Position numbers and translations under genes: made by a program | Notes under the pieces: generated by a model | Database searches by the model: none | Told to the model about the DNA's origin: nothing | The model's input: only the letters and a program-made list of their open reading frames with translations | Shown here: one piece after another, positions 60,918 to 64,000 of the stretch | Layout of the letters: each line of letters begins with the position of its first letter | Numbering within the stretch: the first letter of the stretch is position 1 | Origin: Myxococcales bacterium | Lineage (GTDB): Bacteria > Myxococcota_A > UBA9042 | NCBI GenBank assembly: GCA_023954815.1 | Contig: JAGSHB010000001.1 | Coordinates: 62,001-126,000, forward strand | Reading direction: 5' to 3' | DNA: 64,000 nucleotides

Positions 60918-62654
60918 ATGCGCATTGCTGCTAGGACCCTGATTATTTCGCTAGCGCTGCTCACCGTGAGCGCTTGCTCTTCCGACGATGGCGATCCCCA
61001 AACCGGCGCCGGAAAGGACGCTGCGGTGCTGCAAGATGGCGGGGAAGAGGCGGACGGAACGACCGCGAACGACGCCAGCACCAACGATACGAGTGAGGCG
61101 GATGCAGCCAGTTCAACCGATGCGATCACGGATGCTGGTTCGACAACAGAAGACGCAGGGTCGTCCAACACCGATGCAGGCGAGGCCGATACAACCACGT
61201 CGGATGCCGGCACCGCAGATGCGGGCACCGACGTCGAGCAAGACACGGCGCCCATCAAAGTCTGCAATCTCGGCGAGACCAAGTGCATTGGCGCTAAGCT
61301 CGGTACGTGCGGCGTGTTCGAGGATGGCTGGATCGAGTCCAACTGCTTCGCTGGCACAACGTGCAGCCAGGGCAAGTGCGTACCGGTCAGCAACAATCTG
61401 ATCATCGCCTTCGACACGTCCGGCTCCATGGGCGCTTCCGTCTCTGGCTGCACAGCCTCAGGCCAATCGTGGCCCAGCTGCGATCCGACCAAGAAGTGCA
61501 CCCGCATGGATGTCTCCAAGGTCGTGTTCACGTCCGCGCTGAAGAAGATCGACGCGTCGGCGACGCGCATGGCGCTGTTTCGCTTCCCGCAGAAGACCTA
61601 CAAGAAGTCGACCGGCAATTGCAGCCAGGGATTCTATCAGGGAGCGAGCACCATCAGCGGTGAGCAGAGCCCTGGTCCGTCCAATCAGCAGGCGGTCACA
61701 GCGAGTTCTGCCTGGTATTGGGACACCGTGTTTCAGACCTTGTCGGTGCGTTTCCCGCCCAATGGGACGTTTCAATCCAAGCCCAAAATCCTCAAGTGGA
61801 TGGACGGAACCGAGGCCATTGCTGGCAGCGGCACCTGCAGCAACTCGTCGTCTCTATGCAAAATCGTCAAGGGCTGCCCTGGCTCCTGCTGCTCGAACAC
61901 CTGCTGGAAGCACACCGACCCCGAGCTCCGTCAGACCGGTGGTACGCCCATCGGCAAAACCCTGTTTTACATCGGCGAGTACCTGAAGAACGTCGTGGTC
62001 ATCGATGGCAAGTCCTGCAAGACCACCGCGGACTGTGACAACGTCAACTACACCTGCAAGATGGACAAGCCGACCGACACAACAGGCAAGTGCAAGGACG
62101 TCGCGCGTACGTGCCGCGACACTGTTGTTGTGCTGTTCACGGATGGCGGGCAGGGCAATTCCAACACCTTCTTCGCGCCATGGGTTCAGGCCAAGCGCTT
62201 GGGACACGGCTTGTGCTGCCAGAGTGATAAGGATTGCGTCGGCGGCACAGTCGACAATCCGACGGTCTGCAAGAGCGGAAAGTGCCTGCCCAAATCGGTC
62301 ATCACCGGCTACTACTGCACCGCCGACATGAAGCCTTGCCTGACGACGTCCCAGAAGGGGGACTCGACCTACTGCAGCAAACAGTGCGTCAAAGACCCCA
62401 TGCCAGCGCTCACTGCCTGTGCGACCAACATGCAAAACAACGTGTTGCGTTCGCCTGACGGAAAACCCTTTGGCGTAAAGCTCAACGTGGTCGACATCAG
62501 CGGCGCGACCAACCTCAGTGGCTCGATGAGCATCTCGCTGGCAGGCAATGGTCAGCTGTTGGGCATCGACGCGTCTGATCCAGATGTGTTCCTCAAGACA
62601 CTGACGGCTGTGTTCGACATCAAGAACAAGAAGATCTGCAACGAGAGCTTCTAG
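60918..62654 (+). CDS. von Willebrand A-domain lipoprotein, second of a tandem pair
   Basis: This 578-residue paralogue starts at ATG 60918 (GAGG 8 nt upstream); the longer frame from 60849 overlaps the previous gene and is rejected. The signal ends in LLTVSAC. A 90-residue linker rich in Asp, Thr and DAG repeats follows. The vWA domain has IIAFDTSGSMGAS (MIDAS) and VVVLFTDGGQGN. The same GGTPIGKTLFYIGEYL stretch, the Cys insert (SCCSNTCWKH) and the ending FDIKNKKIC match its neighbour throughout. Tandem duplication is the simplest explanation. Metal-dependent adhesion is the known role of such domains; the ligand is not known. Confidence 0.88.
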   Translation: MRIAARTLIISLALLTVSACSSDDGDPQTGAGKDAAVLQDGGEEADGTTANDASTNDTSEADAASSTDAITDAGSTTEDAGSSNTDAGEADTTTSDAGTADAGTDVEQDTAPIKVCNLGETKCIGAKLGTCGVFEDGWIESNCFAGTTCSQGKCVPVSNNLIIAFDTSGSMGASVSGCTASGQSWPSCDPTKKCTRMDVSKVVFTSALKKIDASATRMALFRFPQKTYKKSTGNCSQGFYQGASTISGEQSPGPSNQQAVTASSAWYWDTVFQTLSVRFPPNGTFQSKPKILKWMDGTEAIAGSGTCSNSSSLCKIVKGCPGSCCSNTCWKHTDPELRQTGGTPIGKTLFYIGEYLKNVVVIDGKSCKTTADCDNVNYTCKMDKPTDTTGKCKDVARTCRDTVVVLFTDGGQGNSNTFFAPWVQAKRLGHGLCCQSDKDCVGGTVDNPTVCKSGKCLPKSVITGYYCTADMKPCLTTSQKGDSTYCSKQCVKDPMPALTACATNMQNNVLRSPDGKPFGVKLNVVDISGATNLSGSMSISLAGNGQLLGIDASDPDVFLKTLTAVFDIKNKKICNESF

Positions 62655-62696
62655 CAGCCCAGGTCCGCGCGCCAACAAGAGAGGACGCTGTCGGAG

Positions 62697-63587
62697 CTAC
62701 ACCAGCAGCGCTGCACCGATGACGCCTGCGTCCGTACCTAGGTGTCCGGCGAGCAGCTGCAGGTCGTCAGGCTGGCCGTGTGCGCGCAGCGTTTGACGGA
62801 TGCCCGGCGTGAGTTGCGGCAAGGCAGCAGAGATGCCCCCACCGAAGATATAACTGCCAATGGACGTTATGCCGTGGAGTGTGGCGATCGCGCGCCCCAG
62901 TGCCGCGCTCGCGGTCGCGACGATATGGACAGCTCTCCTGTCGCCGTGGGCCGCCAGCTGAAATAGCGTCACGACGGCGCTGGGTTCGTCACTCGGCAGC
63001 CCCACTTCACCCATGAGCCGCAAGAGACCAGTCTGCGATGCGTACTGTTCCAGACAGCCACGCCCGCCGCATCCACACGGGTGACCGCCGGGCGCCACGC
63101 AGATGTGGCCGAGTTCGGTTCCGCGACCGCGGCTGCCCCGCTCTAGTTGGCCGTCCAGCACCAACGCCCCTCCCACGCCGGTACCCAAGGTAAAGCACGC
63201 TTGGTTGGCGAGACCCGCGCCAGCACCGGCGGTCGCCTCTCCCCAGCCGATACAGTTGGCGTCGTTGTCGCAGCGGACCGGCATTCGCAGCGCAACCTGC
63301 AGGCGCGATTGCAGGTCCGTGTTGTCGAGCCACGGCAAGTTCGGGCTGTGCAGCACCGGCGAGCCGCCAACGCCCAAAACCGCCGGGATTCCAACCCCTG
63401 CACGCTCAGGCCGCTGGTCATTTATCCCTCGAAGCGCCGCTGCGGACTCCACGATTAGCCCGACAAGTTCAGTGGGCGAGCACGCGGAATTGTTCACCAC
63501 GGCCCGCGCCGTGACCTCCCCATCTGCAACCAAGCCTAGCTTGATGCGGGTGCCGCCGATGTCGATGCCGAGTCGTACTCCACTCAT
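62697..63587 (-). CDS. ROK-family sugar kinase
   Basis: ROK kinases phosphorylate glucose or related sugars. The ATP loop LGIDIGGTRIKLG lies at residues 6-18. The catalytic Asp sits in RCDNDANCIGWGE, and TLGTGVGGALV follows. The zinc site is intact in GHICVAPGGHPCGCGGRGCLEQ. The 296-residue length is normal for glucokinase-type members; no DNA-binding domain is present, so it is a kinase not a repressor. The start overlaps the stop of the methyltransferase gene by 4 nt. The exact sugar cannot be set from sequence; glucose is most likely. Confidence 0.93.
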   Translation of the reverse strand: MSGVRLGIDIGGTRIKLGLVADGEVTARAVVNNSACSPTELVGLIVESAAALRGINDQRPERAGVGIPAVLGVGGSPVLHSPNLPWLDNTDLQSRLQVALRMPVRCDNDANCIGWGEATAGAGAGLANQACFTLGTGVGGALVLDGQLERGSRGRGTELGHICVAPGGHPCGCGGRGCLEQYASQTGLLRLMGEVGLPSDEPSAVVTLFQLAAHGDRRAVHIVATASAALGRAIATLHGITSIGSYIFGGGISAALPQLTPGIRQTLRAHGQPDDLQLLAGHLGTDAGVIGAALLV

Positions 63588-64000
63588 TGGCTGGCTCGCT
63601 CAAGGACAATGAAGCGCTCGCGGTTGCCGCTCGGGCCTGCGACCTTGGAGTCGGCCTGCCCCGTGCACTGCCACCCCAGCCGCTCTGCTTCAGCAATGAC
63701 CGCGTCGGTGGCCCGCAATCTCGCACTATCGTCTTTGACGACGCCGCCTTCGGGCACCTGATCTCGTGGTAGCTCGAATTGGGGTTTCACCATGGCTACG
63801 ATGCGGCTCTGCGATCCAGCGACGTCAGTCATGGCGGGCAGCAGGGTGCGCAGCGAGATGAAGCTGGCGTCGACCACCTGAAGCGCGGGCCGGAACGGAA
63901 GCTGCTCGGCCGTCATGGTTCGCGCGTTGGTGCGCTCCATGACCACCACGCGGGCGTCCCGCCGTAGCCCATCGGCCAGTAGGCCATACCCGACATCCAG
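63584..64000 (-). CDS. TlyA-type rRNA 2'-O-methyltransferase, C-terminal part (runs off the right edge)
   Basis: The frame is open to the window end, so only about the last 138 residues are seen. They show LDVGYGLLADGLR, VVVMERTNARTM, the catalytic region VVDASFISLRTLLPAM, VAMVKPQFELPRDQVPEGGVV and a final WQCTGQADSKVAGPSGN. These match the FtsJ-like domain of TlyA proteins, which methylate 16S and 23S rRNA and were once called hemolysins. The N-terminal S4 domain would lie beyond the edge. The stop overlaps the ROK kinase start by 4 nt, so the two are co-translated. Confidence 0.93.
   Translation of the reverse strand: MDVGYGLLADGLRRDARVVVMERTNARTMTAEQLPFRPALQVVDASFISLRTLLPAMTDVAGSQSRIVAMVKPQFELPRDQVPEGGVVKDDSARLRATDAVIAEAERLGWQCTGQADSKVAGPSGNRERFIVLERASQ

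Overview
The window is GC-rich DNA from a Gram-negative bacterium, most likely a myxobacterium-like member of the Myxococcota (former Deltaproteobacteria). This rests on a C-terminal MYXO-CTERM-like sorting tail, a TamA/TamB outer-membrane pair, many lipoproteins with Asp-Ala-Gly-rich linkers, Cys-rich CDDGNxCT-repeat proteins, MopE-like CNGxDDDCDG motifs, a zinc-ribbon Ser/Thr kinase with a PEGA domain, an HD-GYP regulator and an orphan NtrC-type regulator. No rRNA, CRISPR array, insertion sequence or phage gene was seen. One tRNA-Pro(CGG) is present.

Layout. 1-1022 is the N-terminal part of a Cys-rich lipoprotein (minus strand) with its own promoter. 1311-3253 is the pantothenate operon panB-panC (minus). 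3566-7615 (plus) holds a large secreted subtilase with FG-GAP/VCBS-like repeats and a small zinc-ribbon protein. A tRNA-Pro gene and an RluA-type pseudouridine synthase follow. 8713-12220 (minus) is a coupled set: HD-GYP regulator, lipoprotein, beta-propeller-like lipoprotein. 12340-15645 (plus) encodes an M1 aminopeptidase with HEAT repeats and a TlpA-like thioredoxin. 15670-23991 (minus) encodes TamB then a long TamA-like OMP85 protein. 24313-33652 is a divergent pair of Cys-rich repeat lipoproteins, the larger with 2425 residues and about 45 repeats.

34543-41859 is mostly housekeeping and small enzymes: a second pseudouridine synthase, an alpha/beta hydrolase, Dtd, an unknown protein, an FAD oxidoreductase, a YkgJ-like protein and a CCA-enzyme-like HD protein. 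42052-43295 is the most unusual segment. It has a 104-residue precursor-like protein ending in 15 Ser-His-Gly repeats, an overlapping short ORF with a perfect Shine-Dalgarno, a strong hairpin, and a convergent small sigma factor. 43586-48417 (plus) has an L,D-transpeptidase lipoprotein, a 79-residue protein, the PEGA kinase and a family 2 glycosyltransferase. 48493-50632 (minus) holds two membrane proteins of unknown function.

51298-62654 (plus) starts with RNase E/G behind a leader of about 520 nt, followed by an NtrC-type activator, an unknown helical protein, a lipoprotein and two tandem von Willebrand A lipoproteins. The window closes on the minus strand with a ROK sugar kinase and the C-terminal part of a TlyA-type rRNA methyltransferase.

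Much of the coding capacity serves the cell surface: secreted protease, Cys-rich lipoproteins, vWA lipoproteins, outer-membrane assembly and peptidoglycan cross-linking. The best candidate for an undescribed system is the Ser-His-Gly repeat locus at 42.0-43.3 kb. It resembles His-Xaa-Ser (HxsA-type) ribosomal peptide precursors, but no radical SAM maturase lies within the window. All assignments come from reading the sequence; no database search was run.
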